From the NCBI RefSeq assembly GCF_021378075.1, contig NZ_JAJUOS010000011.1:1-64000 (forward strand): a DNA stretch of 64,000 bases, in the 5' to 3' direction. This document shows, piece after piece, positions 1 through 8,856 of the stretch; position 1 is the stretch's first letter; each line of letters starts with the position of its first letter. The translations under genes were made by a program, and so were the position numbers. Origin of the DNA: Rhodobacter flavimaris. Its GTDB lineage: Bacteria > Pseudomonadota > Alphaproteobacteria > Rhodobacterales > Rhodobacteraceae. The notes under the pieces were generated by a model, which searched no databases, was not told the DNA's origin, and saw only the letters and a list, made by a program, of their open reading frames with translations.

Positions 1-268
1 TCACAAACAGTGAAGCTGACAATCACATCATCGGCCGAAACCTAGTGACCCGATATGCTACGGTTAAACGTCGAAACCGACCAAACCGCCCGCATATCTC
101 TTCAGATATCCATCAATGTCAAAGAGCGTCAGGCCAAAACGAACCATCGCAGCCCATACTGGGCGCTGGATGGCCGCTCAACCTGAGTTTTTTGTTGCTT
201 TCGGATCGTTGCTCTTGGCTCGGACCGTCTGGCGTCCCGCTGCGGCGTCTGCCGCGTCGGTGAAGGGC
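1..268 (-). promoter_or_regulatory. Probable rRNA operon leader with boxA
   Basis: No convincing protein gene lies in 1-519. Read on the minus strand, this stretch resembles the leader of a Rhodobacteraceae rRNA operon. It has a boxA-like antitermination element GCTCTTTGACA at 127-117, then a small hairpin (ATATCT/AGATAT arms at 94-99 and 104-109), then a GGGCGGTTTGG block at about 91-81 of a kind I recall from related leaders. If correct, the 16S rRNA gene starts just left of base 1 and is transcribed out of the window. The part at 298-482 is an AT-rich upstream region plus nothing else recognisable. The rRNA gene itself is not visible, so this is an inference. Confidence 0.5.
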
Positions 269-297
269 GTTTTACGGATAGTGCGGGGGGACCGCAA
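269..297 (-). promoter_or_regulatory. Candidate rRNA operon promoter
   Basis: On the minus strand there is TTGCGG (297-292), a 17-base spacer and TAAAAC (274-269). An AT-rich tract lies just upstream at about 298-345, which could serve as an UP element. The position, roughly 140 bases before the boxA element, fits an rRNA promoter. Assigned by eye, not by a scoring matrix. Confidence 0.45.
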
Positions 298-482
298 GAG
301 GAATTTTCGCAAAACCGTCATTTTTTTTCGACGACCGGCAAAACACCGTGGAAAACTTGGGCAAAACGCGAACAGGCCCTCTGCTTGACAACGATCTGCG
401 AGACGAGGCGCGCCCCCTGCCCCATACTTCGGCGGGTCAAAACGACTCGCCCACCGGCACATTACGATCGGCTGGAATCAAA

Positions 483-510
483 GGGGCCGGATCATCTCTG
501 ACCCGGCCCC
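483..510 (-). terminator. Rho-independent terminator after pssA
   Basis: An 8-bp GC stem (GGGGCCGG paired with CCGGCCCC, 12-base loop) lies ten bases past the pssA stop. It is followed on the minus strand by a short T run (TTTGATT). Confidence 0.65.
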
Positions 511-519
511 CTCATACGT

Positions 520-1251
520 TCAGCGCAGGATACGTCCGCGCATTCTCCAGATCCCCGGCACCAGCATCGCCACATAGATCAGGTCGAGCAGGGCCATCAG
601 CAGCCAGATGCGCGTGAACATTAGCCCCATGGCAATCGCCGTGCCCATCAGCAGCACACCGACGCCCCAGCGGGGCACCCGCATCGACTTGGGCGAGAAG
701 GTCGGGACTCGCGAAATCATCAAAAGCCCCACCAGCCCCAGCCAGAGCGCCGCGCCGAAGGGGGCCTCACGGGTCTCGACCAGGTTCGCGAGGCTCAGGA
801 ACACCGGCAAAAGCGCCAGCATCGCGCCCGCAGGTGCCGGAACGCCGGTGAAATGGGTCTTGCCCGCCCCGGCCTCGCCGCGCGTCACGTTGAAGCGCGC
901 CAAGCGCAGACAACCGGCGGCTGCGAAGATCAGCACGAAGACCCAGCCAAGCGCATTCGCCTCGCCCATGGCGAAGCGATAGAGCAGCAGGCCCGGTGCC
1001 ACGCCGAAGCACAGAAAGTCAGACAGACTGTCCAGCTCTGCGCCGAAATCCGATGTCGCCCGCAACCGCCGCGCGATCAATCCGTCGAGCCCGTCGATCA
1101 GAGCCGCCAGAATCAGCAGCACCACGGCCGTTTCGAACTTGCCCACCATCGTGAAACGGATCGAGGTCAGCCCGAGGCACATACCCGCAATCGTCACCAG
1201 ATTCGGCAACAACAGCAGGAACGGCATCTGCTCGCGTTCGCGCGGCTCCAT
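520..1251 (-). CDS. pssA: CDP-diacylglycerol--serine O-phosphatidyltransferase
   Basis: This 243-residue integral membrane enzyme makes phosphatidylserine from CDP-diacylglycerol and serine, the first committed step to phosphatidylethanolamine. The CDP-alcohol phosphatidyltransferase signature DGx2ARx8Gx3Dx3D is complete at residues 56-78 (D56, G57, A60, R61, G70, D74, D78). Several hydrophobic segments follow. I chose the ATG at 1251 rather than the GTG at 1254 because AGGAGG sits five bases before the ATG. That ribosome site overlaps the end of psd, so the two genes should be translationally coupled. Confidence in the function is high. Confidence 0.93.
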   Translation of the reverse strand: MEPREREQMPFLLLLPNLVTIAGMCLGLTSIRFTMVGKFETAVVLLILAALIDGLDGLIARRLRATSDFGAELDSLSDFLCFGVAPGLLLYRFAMGEANALGWVFVLIFAAAGCLRLARFNVTRGEAGAGKTHFTGVPAPAGAMLALLPVFLSLANLVETREAPFGAALWLGLVGLLMISRVPTFSPKSMRVPRWGVGVLLMGTAIAMGLMFTRIWLLMALLDLIYVAMLVPGIWRMRGRILR

Positions 1252-1261
1252 CACGACCTCC

Positions 1262-1960
1262 TCAGCGAATGCCGCCGCTACGCGCGGGCTCGCTCGATTG
1301 CAGGTCGGCCAGAACAGTTTCGCCCGCGATCATGGTCTGACCGATGCAGACCTGAGGCTCCACCCCGTCGGGCAGGTAGATATCGAGGCGCGAGCCAAAG
1401 CGGATCAGACCGAAGCGTTCGCCGGTCAGCAACTCCTGCCCCTCCTTGACCTCGCACAGGATGCGCCGCGCCACGAGGCCCGCGATCTGCACCACGCCAT
1501 AGCTGCGCCCGTCTGCGATCTGCACGGCAAGGCCGTTACGCTCATTGTCCGAGCTTGCCTTATCGAGCGAGGCATTGAGGAACTTGCCGGGCCGGTAGGC
1601 GACCTTGGTGATCCGACCCGCCAGCGGCAGGCGATTCACATGGCAGTTGAACACCGACATGAAGACCGAAATCCGCGTCATCGGCTGATCGCCCAGCCCC
1701 AGCTCTGCCGGCGGCACGGCGGGTTCGAGCAGCGAGACGACCCCGTCCGCGGGCGAGATCATCAGCCCCTCGCGCGTGGGCGTCATCCGCACCGGATCGC
1801 GGAAGAAGTAATAGACCCAAACAGTCAGACCGACACCGATCCAGCCAAGGTATTCGCAGATCAAGAACAGCACCAGCGTGATACCGGCAGCGATGGCGAC
1901 GAACTTGCGGCCCTCGCGGTGCATCGGCTTGACGAAGGTGGAAAGCATGGAAACGGACAT
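1262..1960 (-). CDS. psd: Phosphatidylserine decarboxylase proenzyme
   Basis: This 232-residue protein is the short (about 230 aa) form of the pyruvoyl-dependent decarboxylase that converts phosphatidylserine to phosphatidylethanolamine at the inner membrane. Hydrophobic segments near residues 20-55 anchor it. The self-cleavage site is the Gly-Ser pair in FGSRLD (about residues 188-193), where the serine becomes the pyruvoyl group in this family. Psd is the first gene of a psd-pssA operon and ends seven bases before the pssA region. An AAGGA ribosome site lies eight bases before the start. Confidence 0.93.
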   Translation of the reverse strand: MSVSMLSTFVKPMHREGRKFVAIAAGITLVLFLICEYLGWIGVGLTVWVYYFFRDPVRMTPTREGLMISPADGVVSLLEPAVPPAELGLGDQPMTRISVFMSVFNCHVNRLPLAGRITKVAYRPGKFLNASLDKASSDNERNGLAVQIADGRSYGVVQIAGLVARRILCEVKEGQELLTGERFGLIRFGSRLDIYLPDGVEPQVCIGQTMIAGETVLADLQSSEPARSGGIR

Positions 1961-2054
1961 GTCGGGTCCTTTGTGTTGTTTTCCCGTCCTTAGCCTAACA
2001 TGGCCCGGATGAAAACGGTTCGCGTCTTCTTAGACCCGCGACGTTGGCAAAAGA

Positions 2055-2082
2055 AAAACGCGGCCCCGAGGGACCGCGTTTT
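2055..2082 (-). terminator. Terminator after rpsI
   Basis: AAAACGCGG and CCGCGTTTT arms form a strong hairpin with A/T tracts on both sides, 21 bases past the rpsI stop. The symmetry would let it work in both directions, but only the minus-strand gene needs it here. Confidence 0.8.
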
Positions 2083-2103
2083 CCGAAAGCAAATTCGCGA
2101 AGA

Positions 2104-2592
2104 TCAGCGCTTCGAGAACTGGAACGAACGGCGGGCTTTGGCCTTACCGTATTTCTTACGTTCCACAACGCGCGAGTCGCGGGTCAGGAAACCAGCGGCC
2201 TTCAGCGGCGCGCGCAGCGAGGGTTCGAACAGCTGGAGCGCTTTCGAGATGCCGTGCTTCACCGCACCGGCCTGACCCGAGAGGCCACCGCCAGCGACGG
2301 TCGCATAGACGTCGAACTGGCCTTCAACGCCAGCAACGCCGAACGGCTGGTTCACGATCAGCTGCAGCACCGGACGGGCGAAGTAGACGTTCATCTCCTT
2401 GCCGTTCACGATGATCTTGCCCGAACCGGGCTTGACCCAAACGCGGGCGACAGCGTCTTTACGCTTGCCGGTGGCGTAGGAACGGCCCAGTGCGTCACGG
2501 ACGGGCTCACGCGGACCGGCTTCGGCAACGGCCACAGCGGCGGTGCCCGAAACGGCCGACTTCAGATCGTCGAGGGATTTGATATCGGACAT
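2104..2592 (-). CDS. rpsI: 30S ribosomal protein S9
   Basis: This 162-residue ribosomal protein has the conserved S9 core, including [17 protein letters not shown], and the basic C-terminal tail ending SFQFSKR that reaches the ribosomal P site. An N-terminal extension of about 30 residues is typical of alphaproteobacteria. It starts two bases after the rplM stop, so the two form the usual rplM-rpsI operon. The ATG at 2592 is the only start that retains the extension. Confidence 0.97.
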   Translation of the reverse strand: MSDIKSLDDLKSAVSGTAAVAVAEAGPREPVRDALGRSYATGKRKDAVARVWVKPGSGKIIVNGKEMNVYFARPVLQLIVNQPFGVAGVEGQFDVYATVAGGGLSGQAGAVKHGISKALQLFEPSLRAPLKAAGFLTRDSRVVERKKYGKAKARRSFQFSKR

Positions 2593-2594
2593 GA

Positions 2595-3056
2595 TTAGCT
2601 CCGGGTGTTCTTCTTGTTCAGGACTTTGACGTCGAGAACTTCGGGCTGTTGGGCTTCATGCGGATGCTCGGTACCGGCATAGACGCGCAGGTTCGACATC
2701 TGCTGACGGCCAAGACGGTTGCGCGAGATCATGCGCTCGACGGCCTTGATCACGACGCGCTCCGGGTGGGCGCCTTCGAGAACCTGGCGCGCGGTGCGGT
2801 GCTTGATGCCGCCCGGGTGGCCGGTGTGCCAGTAGTAGCGCTTGTCTTCACGCTTGTTGCCGGTCATCTGCACCTTGTCGGCGTTGATGATGATGACGTT
2901 GTCACCCATGTCCATGTGGGGGGTGAAGGTCGGCTTGTGCTTGCCACGCAGACGCATGGCAACGATCGTGGCGAGGCGGCCCAGAACGACGCCCTCGGCG
3001 TCGATCAGGATCCACTTCTTTTCGATCTCCGCCGGTTTCGCGGTATAGGTTTTCAT
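2595..3056 (-). CDS. rplM: 50S ribosomal protein L13
   Basis: This 153-residue protein carries the L13 core, with the conserved block around [16 protein letters not shown] and the motif [13 protein letters not shown] near the C-terminus. L13 is an early assembly protein of the large subunit. It is the first gene of the rplM-rpsI operon, and its promoter must lie in the AT-rich stretch 3057-3202. Confidence 0.97.
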   Translation of the reverse strand: MKTYTAKPAEIEKKWILIDAEGVVLGRLATIVAMRLRGKHKPTFTPHMDMGDNVIIINADKVQMTGNKREDKRYYWHTGHPGGIKHRTARQVLEGAHPERVVIKAVERMISRNRLGRQQMSNLRVYAGTEHPHEAQQPEVLDVKVLNKKNTRS

Positions 3057-3202
3057 TGTAGATCGCCCTTGAACGGGTTGTGGAATTCGGATGCGGGCTT
3101 TTCGTGCATCCGAAGATGAAAATCAAGCGCCATACGTGCAATTTTTACAAGCATTATCAATGCATTGCAAAATAGGTATTAAAATACCCCAAATCGACAG
3201 AC
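3057..3202 (-). promoter_or_regulatory. AT-rich leader/promoter region of rplM-rpsI
   Basis: This 146-base gap is markedly AT-rich against a GC-rich background. It holds an inverted repeat GGTATT-AA-AATACC at 3175-3188. TTG-containing hexamers suggest a promoter, but I could not choose a single -35/-10 pair. The inverted repeat could be the end of the upstream thioesterase transcript or an operator. Confidence 0.35.
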
Positions 3203-3649
3203 TTATTTCTCACCCGATTCCGGCGCCTCTCCCCGAATTGGCGGGATGGAATAGGTCATCGAAGCCCGCGCCACCGGTTCTGTCTGCCCGTCCGAGTAGA
3301 TCAACACGTCCCCGACCGCCAGAACGCGACCCAGTTTGAGCAATCGCACCTTTGCCACCAGATCCCGCCCCGACTCGGGCTTGCGCATGAAGTCGATGCT
3401 GGCCCCCGTCGTCACCGCCAGAGCGACCGGACCAAGGCGACTCAGTATCGCAAGGTAGATCCCGACATCGGCCAGAGCGAACATGTTCGGCCCCGACACC
3501 GTGCCGCCCGGCCGCAGGTGCCGATCATCCACATGCATACGTACGACAAGCTCCTCGCCCACCTCATCGACCGAGAAATCCTGCGCCACCTGCGGGAACT
3601 CCCGCGCGATGAAAGCCTCAAGTGACGTAGCGTCCATTTTCAGTTGCAT
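3203..3649 (-). CDS. PaaI-type hotdog-fold thioesterase
   Basis: This is a 148-residue hotdog-fold protein of the PaaI/YigI type, expected to hydrolyse acyl-CoA thioesters in the cytoplasm. The central helix region reads GGTVSGPNMFALADVGIYLA, and the segment TTGASIDFMRKP fits the substrate-binding strand. I chose the ATG at 3649 because GAGAGGGA directly precedes it. A GTG at 3664 would add five residues without a ribosome site. It is divergent from the crotonase gene, and the two promoters share about 54 bases. The substrate is unknown. Confidence 0.75.
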   Translation of the reverse strand: MQLKMDATSLEAFIAREFPQVAQDFSVDEVGEELVVRMHVDDRHLRPGGTVSGPNMFALADVGIYLAILSRLGPVALAVTTGASIDFMRKPESGRDLVAKVRLLKLGRVLAVGDVLIYSDGQTEPVARASMTYSIPPIRGEAPESGEK

Positions 3650-3703
3650 CTTCCCTCTCCGCACTCCCTGCCCCTAGACTTCCGCTCAACAGGGAGGTTT
3701 TCA

Positions 3704-4492
3704 ATGACGGATCTTGTCGAACTCGAACGACGTGGCGTCATCGCGCATTTGACGATGAATTCACCGGGCAGCCTGAACGCGCTGTCCGACGCGATGCTAG
3801 CTGCACTGAAGGCGCGCTTCACCGAAATCGCGGCGGATAAGGCGATCCGGGTCGTCGTGCTAAAGGGCGCTGGAAAGGCCTTCTGCGCGGGGCACGACCT
3901 GAAAGAGATGCAGGCCGGGCGCCAGGCCGAAGACAAGGGTCGCGCCTATTTCGCCGACCTCTTCGCGCGCTGCGCCGAGGTGATGCAGATGATCCCCGCC
4001 CTGCCCCAGCCCGTCATTGCCGAGGTCCACGGGATTGCCACGGCAGCGGGCTGCCAGCTTGTCGCTTCCTGCGACATGGCGGTGGCGGCCGAGGGCACGC
4101 GCTTTGGTGTGAACGGGGTGAATATCGGTCTCTTCTGCTCGACCCCGATGGTTGCACTATCGCGCAATGTCCCACGGAAAGTGGCCTTCGAGATGCTCAC
4201 AACCGGCGAGTTCATCGACACACCCCGCGCACGCGAGGTTGGCCTGATCAACCGAATTGTCCCGCATGACGCGCTCGATGCAGAAACCTCACGCCTCGCC
4301 GAAACCGTCGCGGGCAAGCTCTCCGCCGCCGTCAAGATCGGCAAGCGTGCCTTCTACGACCAGATCACCCTCGACCTCGCCGCCGCTTACGACCATGCGG
4401 CAGGCGTGATGGTTGAAAACATGCTCTGGCGCGACACGGCCGAGGGGCTTCAGGCCTTCATCGAAAAGCGCAGACCCGATTGGGCGGAATAG
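3704..4492 (+). CDS. Crotonase-family protein (enoyl-CoA hydratase-like, ECHDC3 type)
   Basis: This 262-residue crotonase-fold protein has the CoA and oxyanion-hole segments KAFCAGHDL (59-66) and GIATAAGCQLVASCD (110-124). The two glutamates that catalyse hydration in classical enoyl-CoA hydratases are missing: Q118 stands where E144 is expected and G138 where E164 is expected. The stretch NIGLFCSTPMVAL resembles ECHDC3-type proteins. It probably binds acyl-CoA, but hydratase activity is doubtful. AGGGAGG lies six bases before the start. The gene ends in an extragenic palindrome pair. Confidence 0.8.
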   Translation: MTDLVELERRGVIAHLTMNSPGSLNALSDAMLAALKARFTEIAADKAIRVVVLKGAGKAFCAGHDLKEMQAGRQAEDKGRAYFADLFARCAEVMQMIPALPQPVIAEVHGIATAAGCQLVASCDMAVAAEGTRFGVNGVNIGLFCSTPMVALSRNVPRKVAFEMLTTGEFIDTPRAREVGLINRIVPHDALDAETSRLAETVAGKLSAAVKIGKRAFYDQITLDLAAAYDHAAGVMVENMLWRDTAEGLQAFIEKRRPDWAE

Positions 4493-4620
4493 GGGGCGCT
4501 GCCCCCTCGGCCTGCGGCCTCACCCCCGAGGTATTTGGACAAGGAGAAAGCACCTTCCCCCTCAATGTGGATAAAATATCCCGGGGGTGAGCGCAAAGCG
4601 CGAGGGGGCAGCGCCCCCTT
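4491..4620. repeat. Extragenic palindrome, head-to-head pair (copy 1)
   Basis: Two diverged inverted copies of a unit of about 46 bases face each other between the convergent ends of the crotonase gene and ccdA. Each unit has a GC hairpin end (GGGGGCAGCGCCCCC), a short inner hairpin, then CCCGGGATATTT-like sequence and TCAATGTGG. The whole could fold into one large stem and may act as a bidirectional terminator. The same unit recurs at 8930-9064 and 12934-12979. I see no transposase. Confidence 0.75.
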
Positions 4621-4626
4621 GTCCGC

Positions 4627-5370
4627 TCAGCCGAGGCTGGCGAGTCCCGGGAAGGTTTCGAGCAGCCAGAAGCTGATGGCCGAGAATGCGTTGGTCAGAA
4701 GAAGCAGCCCCACGACGACCAGCAACCCGCCCATCGCTTTCTCGATCAGCCCCATGTGGCGCTTGATACGGTTCATGACCCCCATCGCGCGTTGAATGAA
4801 AAGCGCGGCGAGCAAGAACGGGATACCAAGGCCAAGCGCATAGACCGCCAGCAGGCCGGTTCCACGCGCGAGGTCACCACCCGAGGCGGCGATCGACAAA
4901 ATCGCGCCAAGCTGCGGCCCAATACAGGGCGTCCAGCCAAAAGCGAAGGCAAGGCCAAGAACGTAGGCACCGAGGCTCGATCCGCCCTGGTCCCCGGCGT
5001 TCAGGCGTGCCTCTCGGTCCAGCAGCGGAATACGGTAGAGGCCCAGGAAGTGAAATCCAAGCGCGATGATCACGACGCCCGAGATACGCCCAAACAGTTC
5101 CTGGTTTTGCAGGAAGAACCGCCCGAAGGCTGATGCCGCGAACCCCATGAACAGGAAGACGGTCGAAAGTCCCAGCACGAAGAACAGCGCCGGGACGGCG
5201 GCCGAGCGCTTGCCCTCGCGCAGATCGCCCATGCTTACCCCGCCCATATAGGCCAGATAGGGCGGCACGATGGGCAGAACGCAGGGGCTTAGGAACGAAA
5301 GCAGCCCCGCTACCAGTGCGACCAGCGCGGCGGGCAGGAAGGCGGCGTCGATGAGATCAATTCCGAACAT
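4627..5370 (-). CDS. ccdA: Cytochrome c biogenesis protein CcdA
   Basis: This is a 247-residue polytopic membrane protein of the CcdA/DsbD-transmembrane family, which passes electrons from cytoplasmic thioredoxin to periplasmic thiol proteins for cytochrome c maturation. Both signature cysteine motifs are present, SFLSPCVLPIVPPYLAY near the N-terminus and FAFGWTPCIGPQLGAI in the middle. Six or so hydrophobic segments are visible. I prefer the ATG at 5370 (a G-rich ribosome site just before it). An ATG at 5391 would add seven residues. It is divergent from tusA and shares a 91-base intergenic region with it. Confidence 0.9.
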   Translation of the reverse strand: MFGIDLIDAAFLPAALVALVAGLLSFLSPCVLPIVPPYLAYMGGVSMGDLREGKRSAAVPALFFVLGLSTVFLFMGFAASAFGRFFLQNQELFGRISGVVIIALGFHFLGLYRIPLLDREARLNAGDQGGSSLGAYVLGLAFAFGWTPCIGPQLGAILSIAASGGDLARGTGLLAVYALGLGIPFLLAALFIQRAMGVMNRIKRHMGLIEKAMGGLLVVVGLLLLTNAFSAISFWLLETFPGLASLG

Positions 5371-5461
5371 GCCCCCCCATAGCACCGCCATAGCGGCGCG
5401 TCACCTGCCCGTCGGTCACAAGCGCGTGGACAAATGATCGCGGGCAGGCTAGCGCGGATGC

Positions 5462-5686
5462 ATGGAGACCGAGACATATATCGACGCCAAGGGCCTGCTG
5501 TGCCCGCTTCCAGTCCTGCGCCTGCGCAAGGTACTCGAATCCCTGCCCGCAGGCGCATGTGTCCTGCTTGAGGCGACCGATGGCGCCAGTTGGATCGATG
5601 TTCCACATTTCTGTGTGCAGGCGGGCCACAGCTTGATCAAGGCCGAAGACCAAGGCCGCATCAAACGCTATCGTATCCGCAAGTAA
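5462..5686 (+). CDS. tusA: TusA/SirA-family sulfur carrier protein
   Basis: This 74-residue protein has the family CPxP motif at C14 (GLLCPLPVLR). The cysteine carries persulfide sulfur in TusA, used for tRNA thiolation, molybdopterin or other sulfur transfer. Length and the two-layer pattern match the family. It stands alone, with no tusBCDE or sulfur-oxidation genes in the window. It is divergent from ccdA, which also handles thiol redox, but the link is only positional. Its partner enzyme cannot be told from sequence. Confidence 0.85.
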   Translation: METETYIDAKGLLCPLPVLRLRKVLESLPAGACVLLEATDGASWIDVPHFCVQAGHSLIKAEDQGRIKRYRIRK

Positions 5687-5703
5687 CCTGCTGAAATGAA
5701 AAC

Positions 5704-5725
5704 CGCCGGGCGCTTGGGCCCGGCG
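5704..5725 (-). terminator. Hairpin terminator between tusA and rne
   Basis: CGCCGGGC and GCCCGGCG arms form an 8-bp stem with a 6-base loop. On the minus strand it is followed by GTTTTCATTT, so it should end rne. On the plus strand ATCTGATCTTTT follows, so it may also serve tusA. Confidence 0.75.
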
Positions 5726-5738
5726 ATCTGATCTTTTC

Positions 5739-8498
5739 TTAGCTACCAGAAGACCACCAGCCGCGGCGCTTGGGCTTGGACGGTCCGTCTTCGACGACGG
5801 GCTCGACCGAGGCGCTTTCAAGCTCGACCATCGGGGCCTCCGGCAGTTCCACAGGCGCTTCGATCGGGGCTTCCTGCGGCGCGTCGGGCATCTCGACCGG
5901 AGCTTCAACGGGCGTTTCGACAGGCGGCGCGACCGGGGTTTCCGAGGGCTGCTCGACCGGAGCCTCCTGCGGCGGGACCGCGGGCTCCTCGGGCGTACCG
6001 GCCTCAACCGGAGCTGCGGGCTTCTTGCGCGAGCGCGTGGTCTTCTTCGCTGCAACCTCGCCATCCTCGGCGGTCTTGCGCGAGCGGCTGGTCTTGGCGG
6101 GCGCCTCGCCATCCTCGGCCTTCTTGCGCGAACGCGACGCGCGCTTCTTCGGCGCTTCCTCGGCGACGGGCTCGACTGCCGGTTCCTCGGCCGAAGGCGC
6201 GGCCTCGGGCTGGCTCACCTCGGCCAGTTCGGCCGCGGCGGCAGCACGAGCCGCATCCTCGGCATCGCCATCCTCGTCCGAACCATCTGCGACGTCATCA
6301 TCGTCGCCGTCGTCACCGGCCTCCGAGCCATCGCCCGCCTCGGGATTGGCGCCGTTACCGTTCTTCTTCTTGCGGCGACGGCGGCGCTTTTTCTTGCGCG
6401 GTTGATCATCGGCGCTGGCCGCAGGCTGCCCCGAGGCAACCTCGGCTTCTTCCTCTTCGACCTCTTCGGCCTCTTCGACCAGATCTTCCTCGTCAATCTC
6501 GGCCATCAGTTCAGCCGAGGCAGAGACCACCGGGCTTTGCACCTCGGGGACGATCCGCGTCGCGGTCTTGAACTTCTCGATCGAGAAATCGGGGCTGACC
6601 AGCGACGGGTCGGCCTCGATCCGCACGGCCATGCCGTAACGCGCCTCGATCCCGGCGATATGCTCGCGCTTGGCGTTCATCAGGTAGTTGGCAACGGCCA
6701 CGGGGCACTTCACTAGCACTTCGCGCGAACGCTTGCGGGTGCCCTCTTCCTCGATGGCGCGCAGAACCTGCAGCGCAAGGCTGTCATCCGAGCGGATGAG
6801 GCCCGTGCCATGGCAATGCGGGCAAGGCTGCGTGGTAGATTCCAGCATCCCCGGACGCAGGCGCTGACGGCTCATCTCCAGCAGGCCAAAGCCCGAGATG
6901 CGACCCACCTGGATGCGCGCGCGATCGGTCTTAAGGCGCTCTTTCATGCGCTTCTCGACGGCCGCGTTGTTCTTGCGCTCTTCCATGTCGATGAAGTCGA
7001 TGACGATCAGGCCAGCCAAGTCGCGCAGACGCAACTGGCGGGCGACCTCGTCGGCGGCCTCAAGGTTGGTCTTGAGCGCGGTGTCCTCGATCGAGCCCTC
7101 TTTTGTGGCCCGGCCCGAGTTCACGTCGATCGCCACCAGCGCCTCGGTCACGCCGATCACGATATAGCCGCCCGACTTGAGCTGCACGACCGGGTTGAAC
7201 ATCGAGCTGAGGTAGCTTTCCACCTGGAAGCGCGCGAACAGCGTCAGCTGCTCGTTATAATGCTTCACGTTCTTGGCGTGGGACGGCATGATCATCTTCA
7301 TGAAATCCTTGGCCACGCGATAGCCGCGCTCGCCTTCGACCAGCACCTCGTCGATCTCTTTCGAGTAGAGGTCGCGGATTGAGCGCTTGATCAGGTCGCC
7401 TTCCTCGTAGATCGGCGCCGGCGCGACAGACTTCATGGTCAGCTCGCGGATCTGTTCCCAAAGGCGCATGAGGTATTCATAGTCGCGGCGGATCTCGGTC
7501 TTGGTGCGCTGCGCGCCCGCGGTGCGGATAATCAGCCCGGCGCCCTGCGGCACCTCCATCTCACCGGCGATTTCCTTGAGCTTCTTGCGGTCGGCCGCAT
7601 TGGTGATCTTGCGCGAGATGCCACCACCGCGCGCGGTGTTGGGCATCAGCACGCAGTAACGACCGGCAAGGCTGAGATAGGTGGTCAGGGCCGCGCCCTT
7701 GTTGCCACGCTCTTCCTTGACGACCTGCACCAGCATGATCTGGCGCACCTTGATCACTTCCTGGATCTTGTAGCGGCGCGCACGCGGCTTGCGCGGAGCG
7801 CGGATCTCTTCCTGCACGTCCTCCTCGGCGACGGATTCAATCTCGTCATCAGTCGGGTGGGCGTGGTGATCATGGTCGTGGTCGTGCGCCTCTTCGTCAG
7901 CGTCGTCCGCCTCTTCGGCAGCTTCCTGCAACTCGACGATATCGGCCACGGCTTCAACGGTGTCTTCGGTTGCAGCCGTTTCCTGAGCATCGACAGCATC
8001 GGCCTCGACCGCGTCGATCACCGGTTCTTCGACAGCCTCCTCGGGGGCCGCATCGCCCTCGAGATCGACGACCGCCATGCCCGGAATATCTTCCGAGCGC
8101 ACGACGGCATCAGCGTCAGCCGCCTTTTCGGCCTTGGCCCCGCCGCTACGTGAACGCGAACGCGACCGACGCGAGCTGCGGTTGCGCTCCTCAGCCTCTT
8201 CGGCCTCGGCGGCAAGCCGCTCCTCTTCGAGCAGCGCCTGACGGTCGGCTACCGGGATCTGGTAATAATCGGGGTGAATTTCAGCGAAGGCGAGGAAGCC
8301 GTGGCGGTTCCCGCCATAATCGACAAAAGCGGCCTGGAGCGAAGGCTCCACCCGCGTCACTTTTGCCAGATAAATGTTCCCAGCCAGCTGCCGTTTGTTG
8401 ATAGTTTCAAAGTCGAACTCCTCGACCTTGTTGCCGTCCACCACCACCACGCGGGTTTCTTCCGCATGAGTGGCATCGATAAGCATCTTCTTTGCCAT
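5739..8498 (-). CDS. rne: Ribonuclease E
   Basis: This 919-residue endoribonuclease is the scaffold of the RNA degradosome and processes rRNA, tRNA and mRNA. The catalytic half begins MAKKMLIDATHAEE and carries the S1 domain, split by an acidic, histidine-rich insertion (about residues 90-235) common in this order. The Zn-link CPHCHGTG is present. The C-terminal half is low-complexity: runs of K/R, then E/D, then proline-rich PVEAP-type repeats, as expected for a disordered scaffold. I chose the ATG at 8498. An upstream in-frame codon at 8555 would add 19 unrelated residues. A long leader lies upstream. Confidence 0.96.
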   Translation of the reverse strand: MAKKMLIDATHAEETRVVVVDGNKVEEFDFETINKRQLAGNIYLAKVTRVEPSLQAAFVDYGGNRHGFLAFAEIHPDYYQIPVADRQALLEEERLAAEAEEAEERNRSSRRSRSRSRSGGAKAEKAADADAVVRSEDIPGMAVVDLEGDAAPEEAVEEPVIDAVEADAVDAQETAATEDTVEAVADIVELQEAAEEADDADEEAHDHDHDHHAHPTDDEIESVAEEDVQEEIRAPRKPRARRYKIQEVIKVRQIMLVQVVKEERGNKGAALTTYLSLAGRYCVLMPNTARGGGISRKITNAADRKKLKEIAGEMEVPQGAGLIIRTAGAQRTKTEIRRDYEYLMRLWEQIRELTMKSVAPAPIYEEGDLIKRSIRDLYSKEIDEVLVEGERGYRVAKDFMKMIMPSHAKNVKHYNEQLTLFARFQVESYLSSMFNPVVQLKSGGYIVIGVTEALVAIDVNSGRATKEGSIEDTALKTNLEAADEVARQLRLRDLAGLIVIDFIDMEERKNNAAVEKRMKERLKTDRARIQVGRISGFGLLEMSRQRLRPGMLESTTQPCPHCHGTGLIRSDDSLALQVLRAIEEEGTRKRSREVLVKCPVAVANYLMNAKREHIAGIEARYGMAVRIEADPSLVSPDFSIEKFKTATRIVPEVQSPVVSASAELMAEIDEEDLVEEAEEVEEEEAEVASGQPAASADDQPRKKKRRRRRKKKNGNGANPEAGDGSEAGDDGDDDDVADGSDEDGDAEDAARAAAAAELAEVSQPEAAPSAEEPAVEPVAEEAPKKRASRSRKKAEDGEAPAKTSRSRKTAEDGEVAAKKTTRSRKKPAAPVEAGTPEEPAVPPQEAPVEQPSETPVAPPVETPVEAPVEMPDAPQEAPIEAPVELPEAPMVELESASVEPVVEDGPSKPKRRGWWSSGS

Positions 8499-8856
8499 TA
8501 ATCCTGTTTCCACACGCCGATCGGCGTCTTGTCCTTGAGGGCAAGACGCGTCCAACGTGGTTTTTGTTTGAGGCGAACGCGTTCGAGACCAAGCAGGGGC
8601 GGGCGCCCAAGGGGCTGCCCGTCCTCACCTGCACTGTGCCTCCACGCGTCATCGCGGTTCTTCCCAAGCGCGGACCCGAGGCCCGTCACCCAACTGAAAC
8701 CCCAGGCTTTTCAAGACCTTTGGGCATGACTACGGCCTTGCGGCCAATCGGTTGACCCGGAAACAGGCACGGCTGTGCGATACCTTCGAAACCGGAAATC
8801 AGCGAATTCCGTGGGCGAGAACGTCCAAAAACGTGCGTCTCACCGACATATTTCCG
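8499..8856 (-). promoter_or_regulatory. Long structured 5' leader of rne
   Basis: There is no gene here. From the likely start site near 8850 to the ATG, the leader is about 350 nt. It contains a perfect 8-bp hairpin (GCGTCTTG/CAAGACGC arms, 8524-8549), an overlapping 12-bp palindrome CGCCGATCGGCG (8515-8526) that would compete with it, and another palindrome CGAACGCGTTCG (8574-8585). In Escherichia coli the rne leader is of similar length and lets RNase E cut its own mRNA. The same role here is an inference. Confidence 0.5.

Noticed and set aside
45..462. Several short open frames in the first 500 bases
   Set aside because: They lack ribosome sites and overlap each other on both strands. 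The region is better explained as an rRNA leader and promoter.
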